This document shows, one piece after another, positions 12,401 through 26,100 of a stretch of DNA of 64,000 nt. The DNA lies in assembly GCF_010093535.1 (NCBI RefSeq), contig NW_022985166.1:141635-205634 (forward strand), in the 5' to 3' direction. This DNA comes from Lindgomyces ingoldianus. Lineage: Eukaryota > Ascomycota > Dothideomycetes > Pleosporales > Lindgomycetaceae. Under the pieces are notes generated by a model. The model saw only the letters and a program-made list of their open reading frames with translations, had not been told where the DNA came from and made no database searches. The position numbers and the translations under genes are program-made. Numbering within the stretch: position 1 is the stretch's first letter; every line of letters starts with the position of its first letter.

Positions 12401-15400
12401 GCAGAGAACACTTTATTAAGCAGCCTACTATACAGCATGTCTCTAGAGCAGCTTAGGCTAGTTAAGGACTATCTAGACAACTACCTGTAACGCAGATTTA
12501 TTACGCATAGTAACACTAGCTACACTTTTTTAGTCTTGTTTACTAAAAAGCTAGAAAAAAAGGAAAAGTTCTATATAAACTATTATAAGCTTAACATAAT
12601 TATAAAAAAAAACACTTACTTAATACTTTTAATTTAAAAGACACTTACATAGCTAGCTACAGCTAAGGTTTTTACTAAGCTTAATATATAATAAGTGTTT
12701 TATTACATTTAGCTTACTAAAAAAGTTAAGGACCTAACTACCTTTTAAATGTGCTATAGTAACTATAAGTATTACATGCTACTTTTTAGACTTTATAATA
12801 GCCTTATAACTTTTTAGTAATATATTAATTAGGTTTTACATAGCCTACTTAATAACTTTTATATAGCTTACTTTAATAACATTTTAATCTACTTAGATAA
12901 CCCTTTACAGCATAAGGCATATATTACTAAGGTTTTATATTATCTGTAAGACACTAGCTTATAGATTAACTTTAAAAAAAGTAAATTTATAGTTACTAAA
13001 ATAAAATTCTTAGGTCTTATTATTAGTATAAATAAAATCTGCAAGAACTTTACTAAGGTAGCTACTATTTAAGACTAGCTTATACTAATTTTAATTAAGA
13101 GCCTACAGTTGTTTTTAGAGTTCTGCAACTTCTACTGCGCCTTTCTTAAGGACTATAGTTGCATTATACAGCTACTTACAAAGCTGCTTAAGCGTAGCGC
13201 CTAGCATCTTTTAAAAGAGCATAAGTTAGCTGCGTTTAAGCGCACTAAAGACTTTATACTATTAAATAACATTCTTATGCACTACTTACTAAATTATAAG
13301 ACGTGTATAAAGACTAGCATAAGTAATAAAGTTATTGCAGGAGTACTATTGCAGCTATAGGATAACAGTATCTAGCGCTCTATAGCGTTCTACTCTAAGA
13401 CTATAAGCCTGCTGCAGATAAACTATAATATACATAATAAAAAAATGCTTATAGTTATTTAAGGCTTATAAAAGTAGTAAGCGCAGCTAATAAGCCTATA
13501 ATAAAATAAGCTATTTATAGTAATTACTAACTACTAAGCTTTTAAGTACTTTACTGTTAAGCGTAAGCTTACCTCTTACTAGATGTAATAGGCTATGCTA
13601 ATAGTAGACTTTAACCTTACGCTAACCTACTGCCTAGGCACTGCTAACATTGTTGCAGACGCGCTGTTAAAAAAGTAGAAAAAGCTTAAAATATAAAATA
13701 AAAAAAATAAAGCTGCTTATACACACTTTTTTTTAAGCTAAAAGTAGATTAGTGTTAGTTTTATTACTTAATTACACGCTGCTCTATAGAGCACCCCTCT
13801 ACTAAATAAGAAGCTTATAGAGCTGCTACTAATAAATTAACTATATAAGCTTATTAATTAGATCTTAAATGCTAATTAAAATTATAAAAGCTTATAATAC
13901 TGCTATAATAAAGCGCAGGATTTTAGCTTATAATAAAAGCTTAACACTAAAGGCCTACTACTAAAGAAAGGGAAGCTTATAGTCCTAGCTGTTTAGTTTC
14001 TAAGAACCTACCTTATCTACACTGTTTACACAACACAACTTACTGCATATTCTAGGACTAGAAAAATAACTAAGCTGCTGCGCAAGCAGTACTACTAGCT
14101 AAGTATAAGCTAGAATGTTAAGACCTATATTAGCGCCTATAAGGCCTATTAGTAGAGCTATATTTTTTAAGATAAGACTCTAAGGCTCCTTAAGCTACTA
14201 CTAATACTTAAGTAAGTATAGTAAAACATTTTTATAAATTTTAAGTTATTTTTACTTAATTAAGCTAGCTATAATAACACATTTATTATAGTAGACTGTC
14301 TAAGCAAGCGCTGCTTCTTACTGCTGTGCTATAAGACTATTACTGCTGTAAGAGCTGCAGACCTATACTATTGCTATATCTAGCGTGTCTATAGACCCTC
14401 TTAATTAATTATTTCTAACTATAGACTATAGTTTACCTCTATATTTATAAATAAGCTTTACTGCCTTACTAGCGTTAAATAAAAGCTTTCTACGCCCTAC
14501 TATCTTTAGACTAATAGTAACATAAAGGTGCTAAATTAGTATATTAACTAGTAACTATGTTTATTTATTAATTACTTTTAAGACAACTAGTTAGACCTGC
14601 TGCCTTATATAGACTAGGCTTAAGCATCTTTACTGCATAAGATAATAAAGTTATTACTGTTTAAAATTAAGTTTAGCTATTATCTAACACACTACTAGAA
14701 CTAGAAGGCATGTACAAGACGCTTACTAACTATACTAAAGCAGATTTTATATAAGAAGGCTTAGAGCTATGCTAAGCTCTGCTATAATACTGTACAACAA
14801 GTAATTAAAATTATAAGAAAGAGCATTACTTAAGCCTAAAAGTAGTAAGCAGCTTAGGTAAATAAAAAGCAGCATAAGCCTAACTTTATAGTAAGTAATA
14901 AAGTATACATAACTTCTAAAAGCTTTACTATAGAGCGCCCTAGCTAGAAGCTTAACTAGCAGATGTACAGGCCCTATTTAATTATAGGCATAAGAGGTTA
15001 TTTGTACTAGCTTAAGCTCCCCCTGTACATAAGGATGCACAACATCTTCTACGCAGACTGCCTACAGCAGGCAGCACCTACAACGCTGCTAGGTTAGGTT
15101 AAGCCTCTAGAGAAGCTAATTAAGGTTAACAGTTACTCTAAGTAGCAGGTTTAGGACATCTTAGATAGTCATGTCTACTGCAGGCGTCTCTAATACTAAG
15201 CCTTATAGGTAGGCTATAATCCTAACCCTACCTAGTATAATGCTAACAGATTCCTTAGAGCTTTGCATAAGGTAAAGGACTTCTACTAAGCATATCCTAC
15301 TAAGCCTAGTCTGCCAGCGCAACTAGACGCCTAGTTGCAAGCGTATAAAAAAGGTAAAAATATAAAACTTATAAAAGTTAATAATTAACCTACGCTAGAG

Positions 15401-15478
15401 TTTTAACTAGTTTAAAGACTAACATAGAGGCGCTAAACTACCTAGTCTTAGAGACAAGACTGCCTTAGAAGGGGGTGA
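9450..15478 (+). pseudogene. B1 gag-pol relic
   Basis: A 6-kb internal region without a usable frame. The clearest landmark is a reverse transcriptase active-site block reading ILIYLDN at about 12880-12900, followed by text like the RT thumb and RNase H (a TCIKTSISNK-like stretch near 13305-13335). Integrase-like text is fragmentary near 14280-14420. The protein seems to belong to a different gypsy clade from family A, judging only from the lack of obvious similarity. A chromodomain was not recognised. Stops are frequent and consistent with RIP. Confidence 0.65.
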
Positions 15479-15753
15479 TGTGACAGTCCTACGCAGAGAG
15501 CTCTGTCGCGCTTTACATAACAAGCTGCCTGTGCAGCTAATTAGGATATAGGGGGTGCAACTAGCGCAACGCTATTAGTTTACTTAGCGCTAGCGTCCTT
15601 GCTAGCGCCTTAGCGCCGCAAGCACTTCTTCTGCAAAGCTGCCCTTAAAGCTCCCTTTCTCCTCTCTATCTTAGTGTAGCTGAAATAGAGCCGACCTACT
15701 CTGCCTTGCTTCCCCAGCTCTATACGGTAGTAGAGACAGTGCTTGTCATCACA
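15479..15753 (+). repeat. 3' LTR of B1 (275 bp)
   Basis: Starts TGTGACAGTC after a G-rich purine tract and ends CATCACA before the TSD AGTAT. It keeps more G+C than the 5' copy. Confidence 0.85.
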
Positions 15754-15758
15754 AGTAT

Positions 15759-16488
15759 AAAAGTACTTTTAAGCTTATCTAAAAAAAACTAGCTAGGTAA
15801 TAAGGCACTTATATTAAAAAAAATAGCTATATTATTACTAGATAGTAGCAGCCTTTAAAGATAAGTTCTAGCTAATAAAGGTTAAAAAAAACAGCTTTTT
15901 ACCTTAGCTTTAAAAGCTTCTATCTTATTTAAAGAGAAAAGGTCCCTCTTTAAGTATTTTACACAACAGGCCTCTAATAAATCTAGTAATTTTTAGATAT
16001 AATCCTATCTAGAACACTTCTTATCTATTACCTCTAGCATTTTCTCTTACAGACAGAGTTGCTTCTAGTCTTAAGCCTATTACTTATTCTATAACACGCA
16101 GTTTTAGGCCTATAAGGCCTTAGCTTTCTAAAGAAGCGTTTCTCTCTCTTTCTTTAAATAATTTTATATAGTGTTAGAAATAAAAGTGTTATATTTACTA
16201 TGCTTTTTTACACACTTAACACATTTATCTAAGAATAAAGTTAATATATAAAACAACTCTAAAAATTAGTAAGCGCTGTAGGGCTTTATTTTTATTTAAT
16301 AAAAAAGATTAAAACAAAAGGTAATATAAGAATAATAAAATAAATAGAACTAACAAGCTATTTAGTATAAAAAAAGTAGATGTTAAGAATACTTTCTAGT
16401 AAGTAAGCGCTTACTTTATAAATAAACTCTTACTAACACACCTGTGTAAGCAGAGCGGCAAGGACGCTGCTAAAAAGAAAGGGCAGCG
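15759..16488 (+). mobile_element. A1 internal region, 3' end after the B1 insertion
   Basis: Non-coding tail of A1 between the chromodomain and the 3' LTR. It is collinear with the reverse complement of 20188-20930 in A2. The purine tract (AAAAAGAAAGGGCAGCG) ends at 16488, immediately before the LTR. Confidence 0.75.
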
Positions 16489-17084
16489 TGTTACAGTCTA
16501 TAGTTAGACTAGTGTAACTTTACTAATAGTGCTCTATAATCTAGCTAGATTAGAACAGGGCTTACTTATAAACTAATTAGAGGACACAGAGGCAACGCAG
16601 CTACTTATAATTATAAAAGAATGCATTATCTAATAAGAGGACAGGCTGTAAGTCTAGGGAGTTAAAGAGAGCTTATAGAAGCCCTTCTTAGTAGACTCTC
16701 CCTAGCTCCTGCTAGCTCCTCTTAGCGCCCTAGCATATGTATATAGTTTCTACATTAAACAACCTTTAGAAAGTGTGTTTAATGTTTAGTTTATTTACTA
16801 TATAGACTAAGTAGCATTTAGCTTTTTAAAGAGCTATAATACTATTTATATATCTTACACTATATATACCTCTAACTTTGTCTATTAGGACTGTTTAACC
16901 CTAGCCTTTCTACTGCTGCACATAGGGCAAACTATAATCTAGTTATTCTAAGAAAACCCTCTATTAGCCTAATAGCCTGTACGTAGGACTGTACACCCTA
17001 CCGGATTGGCCCCTACTATCCGTCCTACTCCTCCCATAGGAATATCACCAGACCCGAGTGCTTCCCGAAGCAAGGATTGTAACA
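16489..17084 (+). repeat. 3' LTR of A1 (596 bp)
   Basis: Begins TGTTACAGTC and ends GATTGTAACA. The last 100 bp keep near-normal composition, whereas the rest is heavily AT-shifted. Confidence 0.88.
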
Positions 17085-17089
17085 TCTCC

Positions 17090-17143
17090 CTCCTAGGCCT
17101 AGAGTTCTCTGGACACTATTTCTCTAGAGTAAAGATTGTAACA
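17090..17143 (+). repeat. End of the C1 LTR after the A1 insertion
   Basis: The C1 LTR resumes after the second TCTCC copy and ends GATTGTAACA at 17143. The text CTCTAGAGTAAAGATTGTAACA (split here by 10s: CTCTAGAGTA AAGATTGTAACA) mirrors the start of the LTR at 41357. Confidence 0.6.
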
Positions 17144-17335
17144 TTACACTTAACTGTTAACTACCTACTAGATTAGACACTTGCTTACTAGTCTGTCCGT
17201 TAGGGCTGTCCATTCTTCGTCTGTCGGATCACATGATACGTCCTTGGGTGGGGTGACCCAAGGGGTCCATCCTTGCTTGTCTAAACAGTGGGGCGCTTTT
17301 GGGTGGTAGCTTACAGCCTAATCATAGGTCGTAAC
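17144..17335 (-). repeat. Partial C-family LTR, little degraded
   Basis: Its reverse complement starts TGTTACGACCTATGATTAGG and parallels the start of the C1 LTR (TGTTACAACCTATAATTAG), but keeps the C and G that the C1 copy has lost. It is therefore a good guide to the pre-RIP sequence of this LTR. Confidence 0.55.
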
Positions 17336-17479
17336 ATTCACTCTAGTAAGTCTCTAGAAGGGACTGTACATCCGGACTAGACTTATCCCTTAAAAACCTG
17401 ACGCTATATCACCACCTAGGCCCGCGCACCCAACGCACGTCCTCATTAGCACGTGACTAGTAAGTGGAAATCGTAACAA
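17336..17479. other. Unassigned GC-richer spacer
   Basis: About 144 bp of normal composition between the C-type LTR fragment and the P1-end fragment. Nearby TGTTACG / GTAACA motifs suggest LTR remnants, but no partner was found in the window. No gene seen. Confidence 0.3.
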
Positions 17480-17705
17480 TTGCCTATATTAGGTAGAACT
17501 TAGTGCAGCAGGCAAATTAACTTCCTAGTAAGGTATTACATGTAAATTATTGCTAGGAATAGAATCTATAGCATGTAATTAGTACTACAATAAAATATCT
17601 ATATAATCTATTATTTGTGTGAGTCTCTAGAGCTTTAAAAGTTAAAGGCGCAGACTGCTAAAATCATGCATTACGCGAGGCTGTGCATTACGCGCTAAAA
17701 CACGG
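17480..17705 (+). mobile_element. Right-end fragment of a second P1-family pogo element
   Basis: About 226 bp match the last 220 bp of P1 (30640-30862), including the end motif GCATTACGCGCTAAAACACGG, and are followed by TA at 17706. The rest of this copy is missing. It is less AT-shifted than P1's own end. Confidence 0.7.
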
Positions 17706-17920
17706 TAGGGGTCCCCCTTCTAGTTGCAGGGTTCTTAGAGGCCCCGAGCTTCTCTGCACAGTCGGCTGAGCACCTAAGATAAATAAGAGCTGAAGCTCAG
17801 CTCCGTCTCTGTTCAACGAGCTTCTATTGTAGACGCTCTATTAAACTTTGATACATTTGCTCTCCATAAGAGTCGCTTCTTTAAGTCTGCCGGCCTTAGA
17901 AATCTGTTTGTGACTACATA
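17706..17920. other. 215-bp single-copy-like sequence between two P1 ends
   Basis: Normal base composition, no open frame of note and no repeat partner in the window. It lies between the right end of one P1-family fragment and the left end of P1. It may be original host sequence or an LTR piece. Confidence 0.3.
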
Positions 17921-19715
17921 CAGTGTTTTAGCGTGTAATGCACGGCCTCGCGTAATGCACGGTTCTGCGCGAAGATGTTAAAACTTCAACCACCTCTCTC
18001 TTAACTAATATAGGCAGTATTAAGGCTACTTTAGAGTTGCTAAAATTACTAAAACCTAGAAAATTACTAAATTATGCTGCAGTAGCTAGGCAGTATAGTG
18101 TTAATTAATCTACACTTTTAAGGCATTACTAACATGTTACTAGCCTACATGTAGAGAAACTTAAAAATTAGTAACTACTTAGCTTAGTGTAAAAAAAAAA
18201 GCTAGTAAAGCATATTAATAAACTTTATATAAAAAGTTTATTCTTTTTAAGATAAATAATTTAAATTTTTATAATAAAAATAAGTAGTAAGTAAGCTAGT
18301 AAAAGCTAAGTTAATTAATTTATTAAAAGGCACTTTATTAACATATTATCTTAATAGACATCTAGTATAGACGCTGCGCGTAACAAAGCTAACTTAGCAT
18401 TTAAGTACTTACTATATTTTAAGCTTGTACGTAAAAAAAATTAAGTAATATAGTATAAAACTATAGCATACTTATAATATAAATAAAAAGAGCTTTTTAA
18501 TTAAAGTACTATTAAAAATAAAGTAAATTTTTGTTAAATAGTAGTATAAGCAAGGTATTAAGCAGCAGCTTATATAAAATAGTAATTATAAGTAGATTAT
18601 AATAATAGCCTACATCTATACTAATAGTAGCTCCCTTACACCTGCGCTAATCTACTAAGCTGTTTTTAACTATATATAAAACTTTTAGCTATAAGATTTT
18701 AACTTTTTTAAGCATTAAGCATTTTTTACTTTATTACTTATAAGTTAAATAAATAATAAATTAGGCCTAGTAACGTACCTAACAGGTTGGCTAGCTACAC
18801 AGGTTGGCCGGCCACTTTTACTAAGCCTCTACCACACTCTACCTATCTACATAATGCTTTAACAACAACACTAGATTAAATCTTCTAAAGAATATTAAAT
18901 ATAGCTTACTTTTTAGGCTTTTAAATAAAACTTAAAACTCTTTTTATAACACGCTATAGCTATCTATAATGTCTTTTACATAACACTAAGTAATTAACGC
19001 GCTAGACAGCCTTTAGAAGCAGAATGCTAGCCTAAATTAAAGAATTTAACTAAGCTTAAAAAAAAGTAGTTATTAAGTATATACTTAAGCTTATTACATA
19101 TAAATTTCTTTTTAGGCTTATAGCTGTAGCTAATATAGCTAATTCCTTGCGCGTAGAGTGTAATCTAGGCTAGCTTAGCTTAAACTAGCCTAGTATATAA
19201 GTTAAGCACTGCTTTAAGTTTATAATAAAGTTTAATTATAAGTATAATTATAAAAGAGTGCTTTATAAGAATCTAGAGGTTATTTAGGGCTAGTTTTACT
19301 TAGTAGCTAACATAAAAGCTAAGTATAGTATCTAAGATAAAGACATATATAACTTTAATAAGTTAAGCTTTATAATAAGCTAGATATTAACTAGAGTAGT
19401 TATTATAGCTTTAAAGAGACAAGGTGTTACAATCCTTGCTTCAGGAAGCACTCAGGTCTGGTGATATTCCTATGGGAGGAGTAGGACGGATAGTAGGGGC
19501 CAATCCAGTAGGGTGTACAGTCCTACGTACAGGCTATTAGGCTAATGGAGGGTTTTCTTAGAATAACTAGATCATAGTTTGCCCTATGTGCAGCAGTAGA
19601 AAGGCTAGAGTTAAATAGTCCTAATAGACAAAGTTAAAGGTATATATAGTGTAAGATATATAAATAGTATTACAGCTCTTTAGAAAGCTAAATGCTACTT
19701 AGTCTATATAGTAAA

Positions 19716-19877
19716 TGTCGCAACCGCTGATCAGGGAGCAATGAGGAGCAAGTCTATTGACTATGAGAGGCTCATAGGGAGCCTGCCTATGTAGTGGGAG
19801 CTCCGGCGCCAAGTGTCTCAGGCTGCTCGTCCGAAACACAGGTGCGACACCAGGACCATGTGCTCTCTTACGCGACA
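19716..19877. mobile_element. Young solo LTR (162 bp) in the A2 LTR
   Basis: Starts TGTCGCAACC, ends CTTACGCGACA, with GTAAA duplicated at 19711-19715 and 19878-19882. It is GC-rich and shows no RIP bias although its host LTR is heavily mutated. Removing it and one TSD restores the host LTR to exactly 596 bp. Confidence 0.88.
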
Positions 19878-20187
19878 GTAAATAAACTAAATATTAAATA
19901 CACCTTCTAAAAGTTATTTAATGTAGGAACTATATACATATGCTAGGGCGCTAAGGGGAGCTAGCAGGAGCTAGGGGGAGTCTACTAAGAAGGGCTTTTA
20001 TAAGCTCTCTTTAACTCCCTAGACTTATAGACTATCCTCTTATTAAATAATGCATTCTTCTATAATTATAGGTAGCTGTGTTGCCTTTATGTTCTCTAAT
20101 TAGTTTATAAGCAAGCCCTGTTCTAATCTAGCTAGATTATAGAGCACTGTTAGTGGAGTTACGCTAGTCTAACTGTAGACTGTAACA

Positions 20188-23100
20188 CGCTGCCCCTTCT
20201 TTCTAGCAGCGTCCTTGCTGCTCTGCTTACACAGGTGTGTTAGTAAAAGTTTATTTATAAAGTAAGTGCTTACCTGCTAGAAAGCATTTTTAACATCTAC
20301 TTTTTTTATACTAAATAGCTTATTAGTCTTATTTATCTTATTATTCTTATGTTGCCTTTTATTTTAATTCTGTTTATTAGACAAAGATAAGGCCTTATAG
20401 CGCTTACTAATTTTTAGAGTTATTTTATGTGTTAACTTTATTCTTAAATAAATGCGTTAAGTGTGTAAAAAAGTATAGTAAATATAACACCTTTATTTCT
20501 AACACTACATAAGATTATTTAAAGAAAGAGAAAAAAACACTTCTTTAAAAGGCTAAAGCCTTACAGGCCTAAAACTGCGTGTTATAAGATAGGTAATAGG
20601 CTTAAAACTAGAAGCAACTCTGTTTATAAAAAAAGATGCTAAGGGTAATAGATAAAGAGCGTTCTAGATAAGATTATATCTAAAAATTACTAGATCTATT
20701 AAAGGCCTGTTGTGTAAAATACTTAGAAGGGGACCTTTTCTTCTTAGATAAGATAAAAGCTTTTAAAGCTAAAGTAAAAGGCTATTTTCTTTTTTAACCT
20801 TTATTAGCTAGAACTTGTCTCTAAAAGCTGCTACTATTTAGTAATAATGTAGCTATTTCTTTTAATATAGGTGCTTTATTGCCTAGCTAGTTTCTTTTAA
20901 ACAAGCTTAAAAGTACTTTTATACTAACAGCTGCGCGTTCTATAAATTCTTAGCTAGTTTTTATGTGTTTTTACTAGTAGGCTACTTTTTTTATTTTACT
21001 AAAAATTCTTTTTAGTTCTTTTAATTACTTATAATATGTTTAACTTTATATTCTGTTTCCTTATTTTTTTATTTTTATATAGATAAAGGAATTTCTTTAA
21101 GTGCTTTTTTAAGCCTAAAGACATAGAACTATAGATGTATTTTTATATATAAAGAAAGCTTAAGCTTACAATTATCCTGTTAAGTTTATAAAACTTTATA
21201 TAGTCTTATTTTTTTCTCTACTAGCTTTTTAAAGGGCCTAGGTATTTTAAGGTTTTTAGTATTAAAATACACATAGTCTTCTAAGTAGATTTTTAGTCCT
21301 AGTTATTATAATTTATTTACATACTTTTTTATTATTTTTTTACTAGATTTAGCTTCTATAGCTAACTTTTTATGTATCTAACATAGGTCTGTTAGCTAAT
21401 CTATTAACTTCTATAAGTCTATAGGTTAATTTCTGTGTAATGTAAAGTAGGGGTTATATCTAAAATTAGCTTTATACAGCGTTTCTTTTATTATAGCTAA
21501 CTTTATATTATTAATAGCTAGCTATGCTATTAGAAGCTATACTATCTAATTATTTTAAGTGTAAAAGATGTACTTTCTTAAGTACTTTTCTACTTCTGCA
21601 TTTACTTTTTTAGTCTAGCTGTCTGTCTGCAGGTAGTAGGCTATTAATAGCTTATGTGTTATACTAAAGTGCTGCATTACTACTTTCTAGAAGCTGCTAG
21701 TAAATAGCTTATCTTAGTTAAAGATAATAATCTTAAAGCATCTATATACTAATATTATATTTTATTTTAACTTATAAATAAATTTTTTAGCAGTTATTAT
21801 TTTTTTTAAGAGCTAAGTATGTAAATACTTAGTAGTTTTATCTAAAGCTACTATAATTATATTACACATCTTATCTATCCCTAGTTTCTTAGATAGGGGT
21901 AATTCTGTAATAAAGTCTACTATAATTATTGTCTATAGTAGCTTTAGTGCTTTAATTAGTTATAGGTACCTATAGGCCTTGTGCCTCTGCAGGTTGTTTC
22001 TGTTGCAGGTGTTACACTCCCTAAGCACCTTTGTGCATAGTTGCTTTACCTTTAGTATTTGTTATAGTATAGCAGCCCTTAGTTTTTTCTAGAGGGTGCT
22101 AATTCCTAGGTGTCTAAACATTAGAGATTTATAATATTCTTAAATTAAATTCTTCTATCCCTACTTACTAGCTATAAGCATGTAGAATTTTTTTATAGGT
22201 CTAGGCTTATTATAAATTTATCCTTTATTAGTTTCTTTAAAAAGTGTAAACTTCTTAGTTTTTTCCTTTTTACTATTAAAGTAGTCTAGTCTTTAGCTAA
22301 GAGCGTTAGCCTGTTAGTTCTGTGTTCTTAGAACATGCTTAATAATGCAGTTAAACTGTGTAAGCTCTATTACTTATCTTATGTGCATTAGTAATAGTTT
22401 CTTTACTGTTAGAAATGTGACTAAGTTTGCATAGTCTATTATAATATAAAATAGCTTTACTATTTTATGTAGCTCTATAGCCTATACTCTTATAGCATTT
22501 AATATTGCTTTTAGTTCTTTATTAGGTATGCTGTAGCCTACTTTAGGTCCTAAGAACTTAGCAGAGTAGTACACAACTAGGTGCTATTTTCTATCTTCTT
22601 GTTTCTAATAGAGCGCAGCTCTGCTAGCTTCTAGGGATGCGTCTGTGTGGATTTTAGTATCTAGTTGTAGGTTATATATTCTTAGCACTAGCTTAGCTGT
22701 TATAGCTTGTTTTAGCACTATAAACACTTTATTTATTTATAGAGTCTAAATAAATTTTGCTGCTACCTGTTTCTTAGTTATAGCATTTATTAATAGTATA
22801 GCAATTTTTAAATAGTCCCTAATTATTTACCTAACATAGCCTAATAGTCTTAAGAATCTCTTAACTTCTTTAACTATTATAAGTTCTAGCTATTTAAGTA
22901 CTTTTTATACTTTAGCTAAGTTAATTTTTTTTTTTTTATTAATTATAAATTCTAAGTATTTTATTTTAGTAATATAGAATTTGCATTTAGAGAGCTGTAG
23001 GTAAAGTCTGTACTTCCTAAGGTGTTCTAAGACTTTTTATACCTTCTGTACATAGTCTTCTAGGGTATCTTTTAAATAGATGAGGACGTTATCTAAATAT

Positions 23101-26100
23101 ACTAGGGTAAAGACATTAAGGTATAAGTTAAAAGCTATATTAATAATTTACTAGAACATTACTAGAGCATTTATTAGGCTAAATAGCATTACTAGTAGTT
23201 TGTAGAGTCCCTATAGAGTTCTAAATGCTGTAAGCTACTTATCTCCCTTTTATATCCTTATCTTGTTAAATCTGTCTTGTACATTAAACTTTATAAAGTA
23301 CTAGGTTCCTTTTAATTAGTTTATAATATCTTATATAATTAGTAAAGGAAACTAATCTTAGATTATATTATTATTTAAGGTTCTATAGTTCTAATAAACT
23401 TAGATTTTTTCTTTTTTCTTTTTTATAAAAACTATAGCTAAAGCTACTAAGCTGTAGCTTTCTTAGATATAGCCTTATGCTAGCATCTTATTAACATATT
23501 CTTATAAGGCCTTCTTCTATGTCCTTGTTAAAGGATAGAGCTTATAAGTTTTTAGGTTATAATCTTTTATTAAGTTAATAGCATAATCTTAAGGCTAGTG
23601 TAGTAGTAGTTCTTCTAGGTCCTCTAGTGTCTTAAACATATTCTTATAATCTTTGTATTTAGCTAAGATGTGGCCCTTTTTCTAGGCTTAGATAACACTA
23701 ATCTATTTTATATTTTTATTAGCTTTAATTTTTTTATAAAGGACTTTTTTAAGTTTTTTTTTTTTATTTTTATTACCTAAGCTTTTAGCTTTTAGTAAGG
23801 GAATTTTTAGAGTTTTCTTTTTTTAAAGTAGTAACTGCTACTTTATTTTGCTTATTTATAAACTAGGCATTAGTTATTATGGCATGCTAACTAGGTTATG
23901 TGTGCATAGTTGTTAGAAGTTTCTATAGTTATAGTTCTCTAGTTAATTACAGAATTATGTGTCTTAAGCTAATTATAGCCTAGAATTGCATTATATTTGC
24001 CTTTTAGCTAGAGTATATTTATAGATCTCTAGTCTTTTATGTTAAGAGTTTTAAAGTCTTTTTTATAGGTTTCTAGGTTAATCTATTCTCTACTATATTT
24101 AATTAATAATGTGTTAGTAAGGGTTACCTTAAACAGGTTTTTTTTATGTAAAATAGTATACTTTATTTATCTACTTAATTCTTATTTATAGTAGTAAAGG
24201 TGCATCTGCTATCTATAAAGGCTAGTCTAGGCCACCCTTTGTACGTGAAGGTGGTTGTTAGGCTGTGTCCTGCTGCTTATCCTACTGTAATTACTGCTAA
24301 TATGTTATGTTTAACTTTTTTGTTAAAAAAAATATAAGTTAATATTTTATAAGTTATTATTAAACTTATTTTTTTTTATAGATTTAATGTTCTTAATTAT
24401 AGTAGTTAGCTGCTTTACATTTATAATCTTTAACTAGGTAATGTAATGTTAGGTAGTCTTCCTTTCTTACTGCTTTTTACTAAAAGTAGTAAAACTTATA
24501 GTTGTCTTATTCTTTACACACTACTTATCCTTTCTGTTTGTGTAGGGGGGCAGTTTAGCAGGTGTAACAGTTTATAGTTTTGCAGGCTAAGGCTATCTCT
24601 TACTATAGGCAACTGTTATAGTTCTTTTTCTATGTAAGCTACTAGCCTGTTCTATGCTTATTATTTTAATGCTTAATGCAATACTGTTGCGTGCATTAGT
24701 ACTAGGGGTATAGATAATTATTAGGTCTATGTAACATATTAAAGGGACTCTCCTAAGTCTACTGTAGGTATTCCTGTGTTTGTACTATTTAAACAGGATG
24801 TCCTTTTTATTAGTAGTTATTAGTGCTATAGGTTTTATTTCTATAAAGTGCGCACTAACTGTAGCTCTATTACATTACTAAAGCCTTCTTGCTAATTGTA
24901 AGGCTTAGAAGCAGTGTCTTAGGCTTCCTAGGTACTAGCTTTAGGACTTTAAACTTAGTAGGTCTACCTAGTCCTTTTAGTTTCTAGTCTTAGATTTTTA
25001 TAAAGAACTACTATTATTTTTTTTTATAATATTATATTTAACTTTAGCTATATGTTGTATAATGTTAAATGTAAGGTAGTTATTACTAATATTTATTTAG
25101 TAGAGCATAACTATGCAATAACTTAGGTAGTTGTGTTGTAAACTACATTTCTAGCATTTATATTTCTAAAACTATTAAAAGAGCTTTTTTGCTAAAGTGC
25201 TAGGGGTCTAGTCTTAAAAAGAGAACTATTTTTCTTTTTTCTAAATATTTATAATATATCCTTAGATCTAAGTCTCTTCTTTATATTTTTTAAAAATTAT
25301 AAGGTTCTGTAACACTATATTAAAGCTACTAAAATTTTAAATAACTACCTTTTAATATACTTTAAGGTAGTTACTTAAAAAGTAGTTTTCTTTGCATTAC
25401 TAGTAGAGTTTATTGTCTAATTTTTCTAATATTTTTTTATCTATAAGGCTGTATTTAGCAGTAATAGCTTTTATTATTACAGTAGTATTTTTATTCTCTC
25501 TTTTTTAAAAGTCTAGGTAATTTTAGCAAAAATGTCTTACTTTTTTATAGTTTAGGCAGGCCTTGTCCTCTAGCTACTTTTATTATTCCTTTATTAAGGG
25601 CAGCTTATTACGTCCTAGAACTTAGCTCTTCTTAGAGGAGGAGCTCTATGTATGCTTTATGTAACTAAGGTCTAACTATTAGTTTTTTATTATATTATAA
25701 AAGCTCTTTCTTTTTAAAAATAAACTTTAGTTTTTAAGAAGTTTCTTTTTATTTTTTTTCTCTTTTACACTCTTTATAATAGTTATTATAGGTTATTGCT
25801 TATATAATAAAGTTTTTAAAAGTAGTTAGTTTCTTGCTATGCATAAATTTATCTTTTACTATTTTACTTAGTCTATTATAGAACATGCGGCAGAGAGCCT
25901 TCTAGTCTGTCTATCTACAGATAGCCAGCTGTTCTCTAAAGCGTGCTGCATAGTTCTAGACTAGACTAGTTTCTTATTTTATAGTGTTTAACTTATTAGC
26001 TATAATTTTCTTTTTATTAAAAGTTTTATAAATAGCTGTTAGAGCTTCTTTAAAATTTTTAATGCTACTAAATATTTTTTTTATTTTAAAAGTAAGTGCT

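Larger units (their letters stand above)
9175..15753 (+). mobile_element. Gypsy element B1 nested in A1
   Basis: Two 275-bp LTRs (9175-9449; 15479-15753) begin TGTGAC and end ATCACA (ATTACA in the degraded 5' copy). AGTAT is duplicated at 9170-9174 and 15754-15758. A purine run at about 15467-15478 precedes the 3' LTR, fixing the + orientation. Total length is 6579 bp. The LTR differs from family A and no second copy was seen in the window. Confidence 0.88.
2809..17084 (+). mobile_element. Gypsy element A1, complete but RIP-degraded, hosting element B1
   Basis: Two 596-bp LTRs (2809-3404 and 16489-17084) bound the element, and TCTCC is duplicated at 2804-2808 and 17085-17089. Internal sequence runs 3405-9174 and resumes at 15759-16488, interrupted by B1. 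Removing B1 leaves about 7.7 kb, normal for a fungal Ty3/gypsy element. The same family is present as A2 (19425-27281, minus strand). The target was the 3' LTR of C1, so A1 is younger than C1 and older than B1. Confidence 0.9.
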
